Shown: piece after piece, positions 15,898 through 24,790 of the stretch
How the letters are laid out: each line of letters begins with the position of its first letter
Position numbering within the stretch: position 1 is the stretch's first letter
Origin: Bacteroidales bacterium
GTDB taxonomy: Bacteria > Bacteroidota > Bacteroidia > Bacteroidales > 4484-276
DNA: 64,000 nt
Direction: 5' to 3'
Assembly (NCBI GenBank): GCA_035647615.1
Contig: DASRND010000009.1
Span: forward strand, 1-64,000
Made by a program: the position numbers and the translations under genes
The notes under the pieces: generated by a model
Told to the model about the DNA's origin: nothing
What the model saw: only the letters and a program-made list of their open reading frames with translations
The model's database searches: none

Positions 15898-15905
15898 AAT
15901 TCCAT

Positions 15906-15913
15906 TACTTTTG
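15906..15913 (+). promoter_or_regulatory. Candidate -7 element (TACTTTTG) for ispE
   Basis: TACTTTTG matches TAnnTTTG and lies 20 bases upstream of the ispE ATG at 15934. It directly follows a heptanucleotide array. Confidence 0.4.
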
Positions 15914-15933
15914 TCCAAATAAATTTCAAAGGA

Positions 15934-16773
15934 ATGATCGTCTTCCCACACGCCAAAATTAATCTGGGGCTTTACGTCACCGAACGCCGCGCCGACGGCT
16001 ATCACAACATACAATCGTTGCTGCTACCCGTTCCACTCCACGATGTGCTGGAGCTCATTCCGTCGCCCAATGGTGGCACACGTTTCACTCATTCCGGCTT
16101 ATTCATCGGCGGCTCGCCCGATCAAAACCTGGTGATGCGCGCCTGGCGACTGCTGCAGCAGCACCACACCCTGCCGCCCGTTCATATCCATCTGCACAAA
16201 GTCATCCCTTCCGGCGCCGGACTCGGTGGTGGCTCCTCCGATGCTGCCTTCCTTATCCGCTTGGCCAACAAGGAATTCCAACTTGACCTCACCGTCAGCT
16301 CCATGCAACAATATGCCTCCACCCTCGGCATGGACTGTCCCTTTTTTATCCGCAGCCATCCGGCACTGGCCACTGAACGCGGCGACCATCTCACCGAAAC
16401 GGATTTCGATCTCATCGGCAAAACCATCCTCATCGTTAAGCCCGGCTGCCACATCAGCACCCGCCAGGCTTATGCAGCCATCACGCCTGCCCCGCCACCA
16501 TTACCAATCAACGAAGCCATTCGCCAACCCATCAGCCAGTGGATGCAAACCATCCACAACGATTTTGAACCTATGGCCATCAGCCAATGCCCCGAAATTT
16601 CCAATATTAAAACCCGCCTCCTCAACGCCGGCGCCAACTACGCCGCCATGACCGGCAGCGGCTCGGCGGTATTTGCAATATTCACAGAGCCGCCCCTGCA
16701 ACTCACAGAAAGAAACTTCCCCAAGGCATTTTTTTGGAAAGCAAAGATGGCAGAGATTAGAAATGAGCGGTGA
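15934..16773 (+). CDS. ispE: 4-diphosphocytidyl-2-C-methyl-D-erythritol kinase
   Basis: A 279-residue GHMP kinase from the ATG at 15934; an upstream in-frame start at 15850 lies inside the heptanucleotide array and is unlikely. Motif 1 is PHAKINLGLYV with YHNIQSLLLPV close behind, motif 2 is PSGAGLGGGSSDAAF (ATP-binding glycine-rich loop), and motif 3 is AAMTGSGSAVFAIF near the C-terminus. It phosphorylates CDP-methylerythritol in the MEP isoprenoid pathway. The later pathway gene ispG lies about 40 kb downstream in the same window, so the pathway is dispersed. A TACTTTTG promoter-like element precedes it. Codon use and length are normal. Confidence 0.93.
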   Translation: MIVFPHAKINLGLYVTERRADGYHNIQSLLLPVPLHDVLELIPSPNGGTRFTHSGLFIGGSPDQNLVMRAWRLLQQHHTLPPVHIHLHKVIPSGAGLGGGSSDAAFLIRLANKEFQLDLTVSSMQQYASTLGMDCPFFIRSHPALATERGDHLTETDFDLIGKTILIVKPGCHISTRQAYAAITPAPPPLPINEAIRQPISQWMQTIHNDFEPMAISQCPEISNIKTRLLNAGANYAAMTGSGSAVFAIFTEPPLQLTERNFPKAFFWKAKMAEIRNER

Positions 16774-17408
16774 GTGGTAAGGGAAACGCAGCGGGCATGG
16801 ACAGCATTCAAGGCGTGACTGAGGCCGGAAATGAACTACGGATTTTGAAATGTTGAATACGGATTTCTGGCAAACGGAATCAAATTAACCCCAAAAGGCG
16901 ATGTCAATATCGTTTTCACCAGGGTTGTCATTACCACCCTGCAGAATGAAAGGATGTCGCCCCGTTGGGGCTTTTTGGAACGGATTTTCCATAGACCCGG
17001 GGCTATGCCCCGGGCTAATGATAACGCCCCTTTGGGGCTTAAAGCAATAGATTCGACAACTTTAAAAGTCACGCCGTGAATAACGCCAGACCAGAAAAGC
17101 AGCCAGCAGCCGATAAAAGTTAATTGATGTATTATATTGCCATTGAGATTGACGAAGAAGCTTCAACTAAAAATTACACTGAGCTAACGATGGCGCCCCT
17201 TTGGGGCTTAAAGCAATAGATTCGACAGCTTTAAAAGTCACGCCGTGAATAACGCCAGACCAAAGAATAAAAGCTTGAAGAGAATACTGCGGAATTAGAC
17301 AGCATTCACGGCGTGACTGCTTCTAGAAATTAAATTAAAATAAAAACCTCATTTTAAAATAGCGCGTTGTGAAATTTTTCTACTTTTAGGCCACAAATTA
17401 TTCCCGTC
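16774..17408. other. Repeat-rich intergenic region after ispE
   Basis: No gene is supported in these 635 bases. The region holds two 69-bp direct repeats, two 20-bp outer repeats, and palindromes such as CCCGGGGCTATGCCCCGGG (about 16997-17014) and GCCCCTTTGGGGC. An open frame on the minus strand (16836-17072) only follows the repeats. Confidence 0.65.
16802..17319. repeat. Nested repeat: 69-bp direct repeats inside 20-bp outer repeats
   Basis: Copies of 69 bases at 17025-17093 and 17194-17262 differ at one position. Each starts with the palindrome CGCCCCTTTGGGGC and contains AAAGTCACGCCGTGAATAAC. The outer pair, CAGCATTCAAGGCGTGACTG (16802-16821) and CAGCATTCACGGCGTGACTG (17300-17319), carries the reverse complement of the TCACGCCGTGAAT core. 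The set therefore forms two outward and two inward facing copies of one core. Confidence 0.8.
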
Positions 17409-18227
17409 ATGTACAAGCATAAATTTTTGTTGCTGTTGTGCATCTTTTTCATGACAGAAGTTATGGCTGCCGGCGAGAACGTGCCGGAGGGAGCGCGCTC
17501 ATCAGCTATGGGCGGTGCCTCGGTAGCATTAGCCGATTTTTGGTCGTTGCAAAATAACCAGGCGGGGATGGCCTGGCAAGAAAATCTCACCGCAGGAGCC
17601 TATTACGAAAACCGTTTTTTGGTAAAAGAGCTTAGCCTGAAATCTGCCGGCGCAGTTCTGCCTGTGCGTTATGGCGTATTCGGACTCAAGGTTTCGCATT
17701 TCGGATACGAACAATTCAACGAAAGTAAATTTGGGCTGGCTTATGCCCGCAAGCTGTCGGAGCGATTTGCCGTCGGTGTGCAGCTCGATTACCTGCATAC
17801 TGCCATCGGCGGCGACTATGGCTCGCATGGTGCGCTCACCTTCGAGGTGGGGCTGCTGGCGCGCATCGATGATCACCTGAGCCTGGGAGCACACATTTAT
17901 AATCCAATCAGAGCACAAATGGCCGATTATGCCGACGAACGCATTGCCGCCGCATTCCGGCTGGGAGCTGCTTATGCCTTCGACGAAAATCTAACTCTTA
18001 CCGCCGAAGCGGAAAAGCAAAGCGATTTTGATGTTAATCTCAAATTTGGAATCGAATACCGGCTGATACCGCAGCTCTGTGTGCGTGGCGGCATTGCCAC
18101 CGACCCTGCTCTTTATTCCTTTGGCTTTGGGGTGCTGCTGGGAAATCTTCAAATCGACATCTCTTCATCCATCCATCAGGTGCTGGGCTATTCGCCACAG
18201 GTAGGGCTGATTTATCATTTTAAATAA
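17409..18227 (+). CDS. PorV/PorQ-like outer-membrane beta-barrel protein
   Basis: A 272-residue protein with signal peptide (about residues 1-20). The mature part begins GENVPEGARSSAMGGASVALAD, followed by a W-x-x-NNQAGMA segment. This arrangement is typical of PorV/PorQ/FadL-related barrels in Bacteroidota, several of which serve T9SS. The rest alternates short amphipathic strands (AGAYYENRF, FGLKVSHFGYE, VGVQLDYLHT) and ends GLIYHFK. It likely sits in the outer membrane. It is followed after five bases by an HhH/barrel protein gene, so the two are co-translated. T9SS involvement is plausible but not shown here. Confidence 0.75.
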   Translation: MYKHKFLLLLCIFFMTEVMAAGENVPEGARSSAMGGASVALADFWSLQNNQAGMAWQENLTAGAYYENRFLVKELSLKSAGAVLPVRYGVFGLKVSHFGYEQFNESKFGLAYARKLSERFAVGVQLDYLHTAIGGDYGSHGALTFEVGLLARIDDHLSLGAHIYNPIRAQMADYADERIAAAFRLGAAYAFDENLTLTAEAEKQSDFDVNLKFGIEYRLIPQLCVRGGIATDPALYSFGFGVLLGNLQIDISSSIHQVLGYSPQVGLIYHFK

Positions 18228-18232
18228 TCATT

Positions 18233-20359
18233 TTGCGAAAGCTAAAAATACATAGCACGGGTAGCTTCAACTTCCGGTTTTGGCTTTTGGTGGTGATAAT
18301 GGCCAGCCAAACCATGCAACCGGCAAAGGCGCAGCAACCGCCGGGTACACTTAAAGGCCGCGAAGAACTTATCAGCATGATCGAACAAATGGCCGAACGC
18401 AACGAAACCGAGCTCGACTACAGCGACCTGCTCGATCAGCTTTATCTTTTGCAGCAAAATCCCATTAATATCAACTATGCCAGCTATGATGAGCTGAAGC
18501 AACTGTTTTTCCTTACCGACATTCAGGCGCATCAAATCGTCAGCTACCGCTTGCGATATGGCTTGCTGGTAAGTCTTTATGAGTTGCAGGCCATCGAAGG
18601 TTTTGACGGCGACCTTATCGCGCTGATGGAACCTTTTGTAACAGTTTCCGCTGAAAAACCACGACCGGATATACGCCCGTCAACGATTTTGAAATATGGC
18701 CGGCACGATATTTTTTTGCGGTATGCCCGCACGTTGGAAGAGCAGGAAGGTTACCGCCCGATGAGCGACTCGGCAAAGCTGGCAAAACCCAACAGCTATT
18801 ATGCCGGCAGCCCCGACAGGCTTTATGCCCGTTATGGTTTTAACTATCAAAATCGGATACGTGCCGGCATTACCGCTGAGAAAGATGCCGGAGAAGAATT
18901 TTTTAAACGGTCGCAGCCCAATGGTTTCGACTTTTATTCGGCTTTTGCGTACGCCGCCGATCTGGGTGTGATAGAGCAACTTGCCGTGGGCGACTATCAC
19001 CTGGAGTTTGGCCAGGGGCTGACGCTGTGGAGCGGACTGGCATTCGGAAAATCGTCGGATGCCACCTCGGTGGTAAAAAACCAGCGCCGTATCCGGCCCA
19101 ACACTTCTGCCAACGAAAACCTTTTTATGCGGGGAGCGGCGGTGACCACACGCATCAAAAACCTGCGCTTTACGGGTTTTTATTCCAGCAAAAAAATCGA
19201 CGCCAACATCGGCGACGTGGATACGCTGAGCCAGGAGATACAGTTTGTGACTTCGCTGCAGCAAACCGGCTATCACCGAACACAGTCAGAGCTTGCTAAC
19301 CGCCACGCCATTCGGGAAACACTATTTGGCGGACGCGCCGAATGGAGCCCCAAAACCCTGCGCATCGGCGCCACCATCTACAAAACACAACTCGACAAGC
19401 CGCTGCAGAAAACCAATCAACTCTATCAGAAATTTTATTTCTCCGGAAAAGAAAACCTCAACTACGGCTTCGATTACAACCTGGTGATCGACCGTTTTCA
19501 GTTTTTTGGAGAAGTGTCCGGAAGTGAAAATGGTGGCAGCGCTTTTCTCGCCGGCCTGCAGGCAGCACTTCATGCGCAGGTGGCGCTCTCATTGTTTTAT
19601 CGGGATTATGGCGTTAAATATCAAAACCTTTACAGCAATGCCATCGGCGAAAGCAGCAACAACCAAAACGAACGCGGCCTCTATGCCGGCGTGCGCGCTG
19701 ACCTCACACGGCGGTGGAGCTTTTCGGGCTATGCCGACTTTTTCAGCTTCCCGTGGCTGCGCTACCGCGTAAATTTCCCGTCGCATGGCGCTGAATACCT
19801 AGCGCAGCTCGACTTCAGAATGTCGCGGGAAGTGGAGATGTATTTCAGATATCGCAACGACCACAAACAATATAATGCCGGTGGCGAAAACCCGCTGCGC
19901 ACCACCGACGACATTGCCCGGCAAAATTTCCGTTTTAATATTGCCTACACGGTCCTTCCTGGTCTAACGCTGAAAAGCCGTCTCGAATACATGCTTTACA
20001 ACAACACTGCCGGCAACCGCTCCGATGGTTTTCTGATCTATCAGGATGTTCTCTTTCGCCCCGAAGGAAAGCCTTACGACATCAGCCTGCGCTACGCCCT
20101 CTTCGACACCGACAACTACGACACGCGCATTTATGCTTACGAAAACGACGTGCTCTATGCTTTTTCCATCCCATCTTATTATTATAAAGGAAGTCGTTTT
20201 TATCTATTAATAAAATACGAGATCACCGACCACATCGACGTTTGGCTGCGGCTGGCACAAACCGCCTGGAACAACCGGGATTCAGTGGGAACAGGATTGG
20301 ACGAATCGCAGGGAAACACGCGCACGGAGATAAAAGCACAGGTAAGGGTGAAGTTTTAA
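18233..20359 (+). CDS. Helix-hairpin-helix domain protein with outer-membrane barrel-like C-terminus
   Basis: A 708-residue secreted protein. The TTG at 18233, five bases after the previous stop, gives a full signal peptide (about residues 1-34, ending KAQQ); no better ATG keeps it. Residues 65-135 carry a ComEA-like pair of helix-hairpin-helix motifs (NPININYASYDELKQLFFL...LVSLYELQAIEGF). The remaining 550 residues are rich in alternating aromatic strands (LYARYGFNYQNRIRAGIT, LEFGQGLTLWSGLAFG, VEMYFRYRNDHKQY) and end QVRVKF, as in outer-membrane barrels. Such HhH-barrel proteins are common in Bacteroidota but uncharacterised; HhH motifs outside the cytosol may mean DNA uptake or a structural role. 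Barrel assignment is inferred from strand pattern. Confidence 0.7.
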   Translation: MRKLKIHSTGSFNFRFWLLVVIMASQTMQPAKAQQPPGTLKGREELISMIEQMAERNETELDYSDLLDQLYLLQQNPININYASYDELKQLFFLTDIQAHQIVSYRLRYGLLVSLYELQAIEGFDGDLIALMEPFVTVSAEKPRPDIRPSTILKYGRHDIFLRYARTLEEQEGYRPMSDSAKLAKPNSYYAGSPDRLYARYGFNYQNRIRAGITAEKDAGEEFFKRSQPNGFDFYSAFAYAADLGVIEQLAVGDYHLEFGQGLTLWSGLAFGKSSDATSVVKNQRRIRPNTSANENLFMRGAAVTTRIKNLRFTGFYSSKKIDANIGDVDTLSQEIQFVTSLQQTGYHRTQSELANRHAIRETLFGGRAEWSPKTLRIGATIYKTQLDKPLQKTNQLYQKFYFSGKENLNYGFDYNLVIDRFQFFGEVSGSENGGSAFLAGLQAALHAQVALSLFYRDYGVKYQNLYSNAIGESSNNQNERGLYAGVRADLTRRWSFSGYADFFSFPWLRYRVNFPSHGAEYLAQLDFRMSREVEMYFRYRNDHKQYNAGGENPLRTTDDIARQNFRFNIAYTVLPGLTLKSRLEYMLYNNTAGNRSDGFLIYQDVLFRPEGKPYDISLRYALFDTDNYDTRIYAYENDVLYAFSIPSYYYKGSRFYLLIKYEITDHIDVWLRLAQTAWNNRDSVGTGLDESQGNTRTEIKAQVRVKF

Positions 20360-20372
20360 TCTTTATTCGTCC

Positions 20373-20537
20373 TGACGTTTCGATGTCCTGCGGACGCTCG
20401 AAAGTTTCGCGCTTTCCCCGACCTTAAAGCGTCCGAAAAATCTTCACATCAAAATGGAACTCTCCCCGTTTTTGACGTTTCGTGGTTCTGCGGACGATCG
20501 AAAGTCTCGCGCTTTCCCCGACCTTGAAGCATCCGAA
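20373..20537. repeat. Two 65-bp repeat copies exactly 100 bases apart
   Basis: Copies at 20373-20437 and 20473-20537 share TGACGTTTCG, TTCTGCGGACG/TCCTGCGGACG, TCGAAAGT-TCGCGC and TTTCCCCGACCTT in the same order with scattered substitutions. A shorter third relative lies at 23332-23363 (TGACGTTTCTATGTCCTGCG...). The family sits on both sides of the S9 peptidase gene. Confidence 0.75.
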
Positions 20538-20604
20538 GGACCTTCAAGCGTCAAAAATGAAGAGCTAGTGACCCTGTCGAACTACTGTTAGTGAGCCTGT
20601 CGAA

Positions 20605-23028
20605 CTACTCCATCTCTCTATTTTTCACATATTTCTCCAGCCACTGATCTTGCTCCCACAGCAGGTGGAGGATGCTTTCTTTGGCGCGGTAGCCGTGACT
20701 TTCTTTGGGCAGGATAACCAAGCGGGCAGGCGCGCCCAGGCCTTTAAGCGCGTTAAAGTAGCGTTCGCTTTGCAGGGGATAGGTTCCCGAGTTGTTGTCG
20801 GCCTCGCCATGGATAAGCAGGAGCGGCGTTTTCATTTTGTCGGCGTGCATAAATGGTGACATGGTGTAATACACCTCGGGTGCTTCCCAGTAGTTGCGTT
20901 CCTCGCTCTGGAAACCAAAGGGCGTAAGCGTGCGATTGTATGCGCCACTACGCGCTATACCTGCGGCAAACAAGTCGGAGTACGATAAGAGGTTGGCAAC
21001 CATAAAGGCTCCATAAGAATGTCCGCCCACGGCCACGCGATTGGGATCTATGTAGCCCAGCTCATCCACTGCATCAATGGCAGCTTTGGCATTGGCCACC
21101 AGTTGATCTCTGAAACTATCGTTGGGTTCTTCGTCGCCTTCGCCCACAATCGGGAAGGCGGCATCATCGAGTACCACGTATCCGCGCGTGAGCCAATAAA
21201 TGGCCGATCCATAATAGGGATAGGTAAACTCGTTAGGGTTTTGGGTGTTTTGCCCGGCACTATTTTTATCTTTAAACTCCTGGGGATAAGCCCAGAGTAT
21301 CATAGGTAGTTTTTCTTTTTTATCCATATCATAGCCTACCGGTAAATACAACGTTCCCGAAAGTTCCAGACCATCATCGCGCTGGTAAGTGATTACTTCT
21401 TTGTGTGCATCCTGCAAACTTTTAAAGGGATTTTTAAAGGAAGTAATTGCCGTAAGGCTATTCTTTTTTGTATTAATATCCCTGAAATAATAGTTGGGAT
21501 ACGCGCTGGCCGACTCGATGCGCACGAGTATTTTACCCTCTTTCATGTCGATGGCTTTGATCAGCCGCTCCAGCTTGTCGGTGTAGGAGGATTGATACAA
21601 GCGTTTGGTGTCCAGATTTTTAAAATTCATCTCATCGATAAATGGGAACTGTCCCTCCTCGGAATAGCCGTCGCCCATTAGATAAGCCTTATTGTTGTGG
21701 ATGGTAAGCACTTCCTCGTTGTATTCGTTTTCGTGCGTTACAAAACGTCCCGGGTCGCTGTACCGATCCTGATAGTTACGATCGAAAACAATGCGGGGAG
21801 CTTTAGTGGCATCTGAGGGGTCGAACAAATACGTTTTAGTGTTGCGATCGTTCCACCAGTAATCGTAAGCGAGCGCAATATCATCCTTTCCCCATTGGAT
21901 ATACGAAAAGCGATTGATGGTTTTGATGAGCGATTGTGGCTCTCCGGTAAAAGGTGCCGGAAACTGAAATACTTCATCACGAAAGTCCACTTCAATTTCA
22001 GGGTCGCCTTCGTCCAGGGCTTCTGCCCATACCAGCGTTGCAGGTTTATCGGCACGCCAGCTCATATCGCGTCTTCCGGTTTTTGCGGACATAAAACCCT
22101 GGGGCAGCACCTCGAGCAGCGGGTCATCAATCATCGTTAACACAAATTTACCATCGGCATCATATATATTGGTTTTGGCAGGAAAGCGATAGTAAGGCAC
22201 CAAGTACGAAAAAGGCTTGTGTGTGCTAAGCACCATAGCATAGTTTCCATCGGGCGAAAACGAAATGTTGCGATACATGGCCGCCGGCAGCCAGGGGCTT
22301 TGCTCGCCATCCAGATTTACTTTTATTATTTCGGAGCGTGCCAGTTGCTCAAAATTAAACACATCGTTGGCATCCTGCAGCAAATCCTGATAGGTACGAT
22401 TTTGCGCCTTTTCGCCTTCGCTCACCGAAACGGTAGGTCCCGTGGGTACAGCTTCTTCGGTGTCGATCAATTCCTTCCGATCATCGGGCAACATAGTTAC
22501 CAGCAGTGCCTGGTTATCGGTGAACCACACCAGGGGATTTCCCATATTGGCGTTTAGGTTATCATCGGTAAGACGGCTTGCTTTGGCCGCGGCCATATCA
22601 AGCAACCACAGCTCCACGCCTTCGGAAGTAGTATTGGTAAAAGCCATCATCTGTTGATTTGGCGACCAGCGGAAGTTAGTATATCTGCCATTTTCGGGGA
22701 GGCCTGCTACCTGGCGGGCAACATCATCGCTTACTTTTTTAACTTTGATATTGTTGGAATAATTGGTGCGGCTGCCGATGGAGGTTTTGGGATTGATACG
22801 CAAACCACCAAGGCGCATCTCTTTTTCTGACAGCTCGGCAATCGACTTATAGGCATCGCGATAAAGCAAAACCACGTTTTCGCCATTTTTATCGATGATC
22901 ACCGATGGCGAAAGCGGTGCATCCACCAGTTCGAGAATGGCTTCCGGGGGTTTTTGATAATCCAGGTTTTCCTGGCTGAACAAGCCAATGCTAAGAAAAA
23001 GCGCAAGGAATAAAGGCAAATTTTTCAT
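20605..23028 (-). CDS. Secreted S9 (prolyl oligopeptidase family) serine peptidase
   Basis: An 807-residue protein with an N-terminal signal peptide (MKNLPLFLALFLSIGLFSQ). Residues about 60-540 form the beta-propeller-like region with repeated WSPNQQ/FSPDGNY motifs. The C-terminal alpha/beta-hydrolase domain has a complete catalytic triad: Ser671 in GGHSYGAF, Asp744 in HGEADNN and His778 in ESHGYRAK. Members cleave short peptides, often after proline or as dipeptidyl peptidases, in the periplasm. The gene stands alone on the minus strand with a TATTTTTG -7-like octamer 31 bases upstream. The exact subfamily (DPP-like or acylaminoacyl peptidase-like) is not certain. Confidence 0.9.
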   Translation of the reverse strand: MKNLPLFLALFLSIGLFSQENLDYQKPPEAILELVDAPLSPSVIIDKNGENVVLLYRDAYKSIAELSEKEMRLGGLRINPKTSIGSRTNYSNNIKVKKVSDDVARQVAGLPENGRYTNFRWSPNQQMMAFTNTTSEGVELWLLDMAAAKASRLTDDNLNANMGNPLVWFTDNQALLVTMLPDDRKELIDTEEAVPTGPTVSVSEGEKAQNRTYQDLLQDANDVFNFEQLARSEIIKVNLDGEQSPWLPAAMYRNISFSPDGNYAMVLSTHKPFSYLVPYYRFPAKTNIYDADGKFVLTMIDDPLLEVLPQGFMSAKTGRRDMSWRADKPATLVWAEALDEGDPEIEVDFRDEVFQFPAPFTGEPQSLIKTINRFSYIQWGKDDIALAYDYWWNDRNTKTYLFDPSDATKAPRIVFDRNYQDRYSDPGRFVTHENEYNEEVLTIHNNKAYLMGDGYSEEGQFPFIDEMNFKNLDTKRLYQSSYTDKLERLIKAIDMKEGKILVRIESASAYPNYYFRDINTKKNSLTAITSFKNPFKSLQDAHKEVITYQRDDGLELSGTLYLPVGYDMDKKEKLPMILWAYPQEFKDKNSAGQNTQNPNEFTYPYYGSAIYWLTRGYVVLDDAAFPIVGEGDEEPNDSFRDQLVANAKAAIDAVDELGYIDPNRVAVGGHSYGAFMVANLLSYSDLFAAGIARSGAYNRTLTPFGFQSEERNYWEAPEVYYTMSPFMHADKMKTPLLLIHGEADNNSGTYPLQSERYFNALKGLGAPARLVILPKESHGYRAKESILHLLWEQDQWLEKYVKNREME

Positions 23029-23423
23029 AATCTATAATTTTTTGAAATTATTGAAAGCTCAAAAATAGTTTTTTAGATTAAGATGGGAGAGATGAGCGTT
23101 GCGTGATAAGGAGAATATTGAAATGAGAGATGAGAAATGAAAGATGAGAGACGTGAAAGTAGAAGTGATTAGGTGGTAGAAACCTCGAATCGTCCGAAGG
23201 ACATTCGAGCGTTCGAAAAAACAATTTGAATTTAGGCTGCTCGTCAAAACCACAGAAAAACTTCGTGCTTTTTCGGCTCCTGGTGCCTGGGTGGCTATCC
23301 TCCTATATTCCCTCGTCACAAATTCTTTTTATGACGTTTCTATGTCCTGCGGACGCTTGAAAGCCGGATGGTAATATCCCCACAACCTTAAATCATCACA
23401 TCATCAAATCCTCCTCTCCCCCT
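23029..23423. other. Intergenic region between S9 peptidase and fructosamine-kinase-like gene
   Basis: This 395-base gap carries a -7-like octamer for the S9 gene, a purine-rich stretch (about 23084-23160, GAGATGAGAAATGAAAGATGAG type), a TCCGAAGGACATTCGAGCGTTCGA element and a copy of the TGACGTTTC...TGCGGACG repeat (23332-23363). No gene is supported. Confidence 0.55.
23060..23067 (-). promoter_or_regulatory. Candidate -7 element (TATTTTTG) for the S9 peptidase gene
   Basis: On the minus strand TATTTTTG matches TAnnTTTG and lies 31 bases before the ATG at 23028. No -33 TTTG is seen. Confidence 0.35.
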
Positions 23424-24305
23424 TCAAAACCTCCGCAGCGTCTGCTGCACCGACGAGAGATAGCCACCGCCGAAAAGATTTACATGAACCAGCAGCGGAT
23501 AAAGGTTATAGATGGGAAGGCGCTCGTAGTAGTTGCCGGGAAAGGGATTGTAGTTGTAATAACTTTCGTAAAAGCGGCTGCTGAAACCGCCAAAAAGTGT
23601 GGACATGGCGATGTCGATTTCGGGATGGCCATAATATACCGCCGGATCGATGAGGCAGGCGAAGCCGTCCGAGTCGGTAATAAAGTTGCCACTCCAAAGG
23701 TCGCCATGCAAAAGCGAAGGGCTGGCCGGCGGAAATATTTCGGGCAACCGCACATAAAGCCGCTCAAAAGTAGCCACGTCGCTGCGTCCCATAGCGCCAT
23801 TATCGCGCGCCAGCACCACCTGTCGCTGCAAGCGCTCTTCGATAAAAAACGTTACCCAGTCGTCGTGCTGATTGTTGTGCTGATGCAGCGAGCCCATATA
23901 ATTATCGTGATCCAGACCAAACTGCTCTGCGTGCTGCCGGTGCATGCGCGCCAGGCTGGTGCCAAAATCTTCCCAAAAATCCTTATGCTCATTTGCACCC
24001 TCAATATATTCCATCAGCATGAACGATTCTTCACCCGCTGCATCAGCCAGAAATACCTCAGGAACTGTAAAAGTTCGAGCATTGCGCAACAGCGCCAAAC
24101 CCTTTGCTTCTTTCTGAAACATCTCCGGATAACGGGATGCGTGGTTGGTTTTTACAAAGAAGTTGCCACGGCTCGTTTCAAGACGGTAAGCCAAATTTAT
24201 GGAACCCCCCGAAACCCCTGACACCTGATTAATGAGGATATCTTTATCAGAAAAATGGCGGGAGAGAAAGTTGGTAATGGCTTTTTTGACAGATGGAGGA
24301 AGCAT
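23424..24305 (-). CDS. Fructosamine kinase family protein
   Basis: A 293-residue protein from the ATG at 24305 (a TTG eight codons upstream is possible). It has the aminoglycoside-phosphotransferase-like kinase fold of fructosamine-3-kinases: NFFVKTN with the ATP-lysine, FMLMEYIEG hinge, the catalytic LLHGDLWSGNF loop and the metal-binding CLIDPAVYYGHPEIDIAM motif. These enzymes phosphorylate ketoamine adducts of proteins or free glycated amines and so help deglycation. It lies 42 bases downstream of a putative anti-sigma gene on the same strand and may be co-transcribed with it and the ECF sigma factor. Length is normal for the family. Confidence 0.9.
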   Translation of the reverse strand: MLPPSVKKAITNFLSRHFSDKDILINQVSGVSGGSINLAYRLETSRGNFFVKTNHASRYPEMFQKEAKGLALLRNARTFTVPEVFLADAAGEESFMLMEYIEGANEHKDFWEDFGTSLARMHRQHAEQFGLDHDNYMGSLHQHNNQHDDWVTFFIEERLQRQVVLARDNGAMGRSDVATFERLYVRLPEIFPPASPSLLHGDLWSGNFITDSDGFACLIDPAVYYGHPEIDIAMSTLFGGFSSRFYESYYNYNPFPGNYYERLPIYNLYPLLVHVNLFGGGYLSSVQQTLRRF

Positions 24306-24347
24306 AACAGGTCTTTTTTCGATGTGCAATTGCGGCCAACGGCGGTA

Positions 24348-24782
24348 TTATGCTGCTGAAGTGTTTTGGTCGAACCACCGCCGAAGCAGCAGGCTGATAA
24401 GAAAAAGCAGCACTGTTGATATTAATATCATAAATCCTATGTTGCCAATCTGGAGGCTAGAAAAACCCTTGGAAAACGAACGGATGACGCTGCTGAAAAT
24501 CGCGCCGTAAACCTGAAAACTTTCTGACGAGGCAAGACGGGCAAAAAATTCTCCGGCGCCAAACGGAATGGCCACAATTATTGCTATCACCGCGGCAGCT
24601 ATTGATAAAATCCAAATCCAGCGCCGGGAAGCATCTGCAACTACGGGCTGCTCCTGAACGGCAGGAAGCTGTTGCATCACTCTTTCGCTAAAACCTTCCG
24701 GCACCTCTTCATCGGCACTGAGGCTGATGAGCCGCTTCAGGAAGTCGTCGTCGATGTTGTTGATATTTTTGTTGATGTCCAT
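24348..24782 (-). CDS. Putative anti-sigma-like membrane protein
   Basis: A 144-residue protein with a short cytosolic N-terminus (about residues 1-50, DDDFLKRLISLS, VPEGFSERVMQQLP) and two transmembrane helices (about 53-73 and 112-133). It starts eight bases after the stop of an ECF sigma gene, the usual place for its regulator. The VPEGF...VM.QLP pattern is common in small Bacteroidota sigma-linked membrane proteins. Sequence alone does not show a zinc-type anti-sigma motif. The role is inferred from position and topology. Confidence 0.6.
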   Translation of the reverse strand: MDINKNINNIDDDFLKRLISLSADEEVPEGFSERVMQQLPAVQEQPVVADASRRWIWILSIAAAVIAIIVAIPFGAGEFFARLASSESFQVYGAIFSSVIRSFSKGFSSLQIGNIGFMILISTVLLFLISLLLRRWFDQNTSAA

Positions 24783-24790
24783 TTTACGTG

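Larger units (their letters stand above)
15289..15905. other. Repeat-rich intergenic region between the GH3-like gene and ispE
   Basis: This stretch is a mosaic of intergenic repeats rather than genes. In order it holds an imperfect hairpin (15419-15491), two TTCGATATTC decamers (15607-15616, 15622-15631), a GGGGTTGCATCCCCTGC / GCGGGGCTGCGAACCCC palindrome (about 15640-15672), a CTTAGGC...GCCTAAG hairpin with a TTGAGCGTAGTCGAAA loop (about 15679-15717), an ACGAG...CTCGT hairpin (about 15813-15829) and a heptanucleotide array (15835-15897). Open frames of 80-100 codons here follow the repeats and show no domain. Confidence 0.7.
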
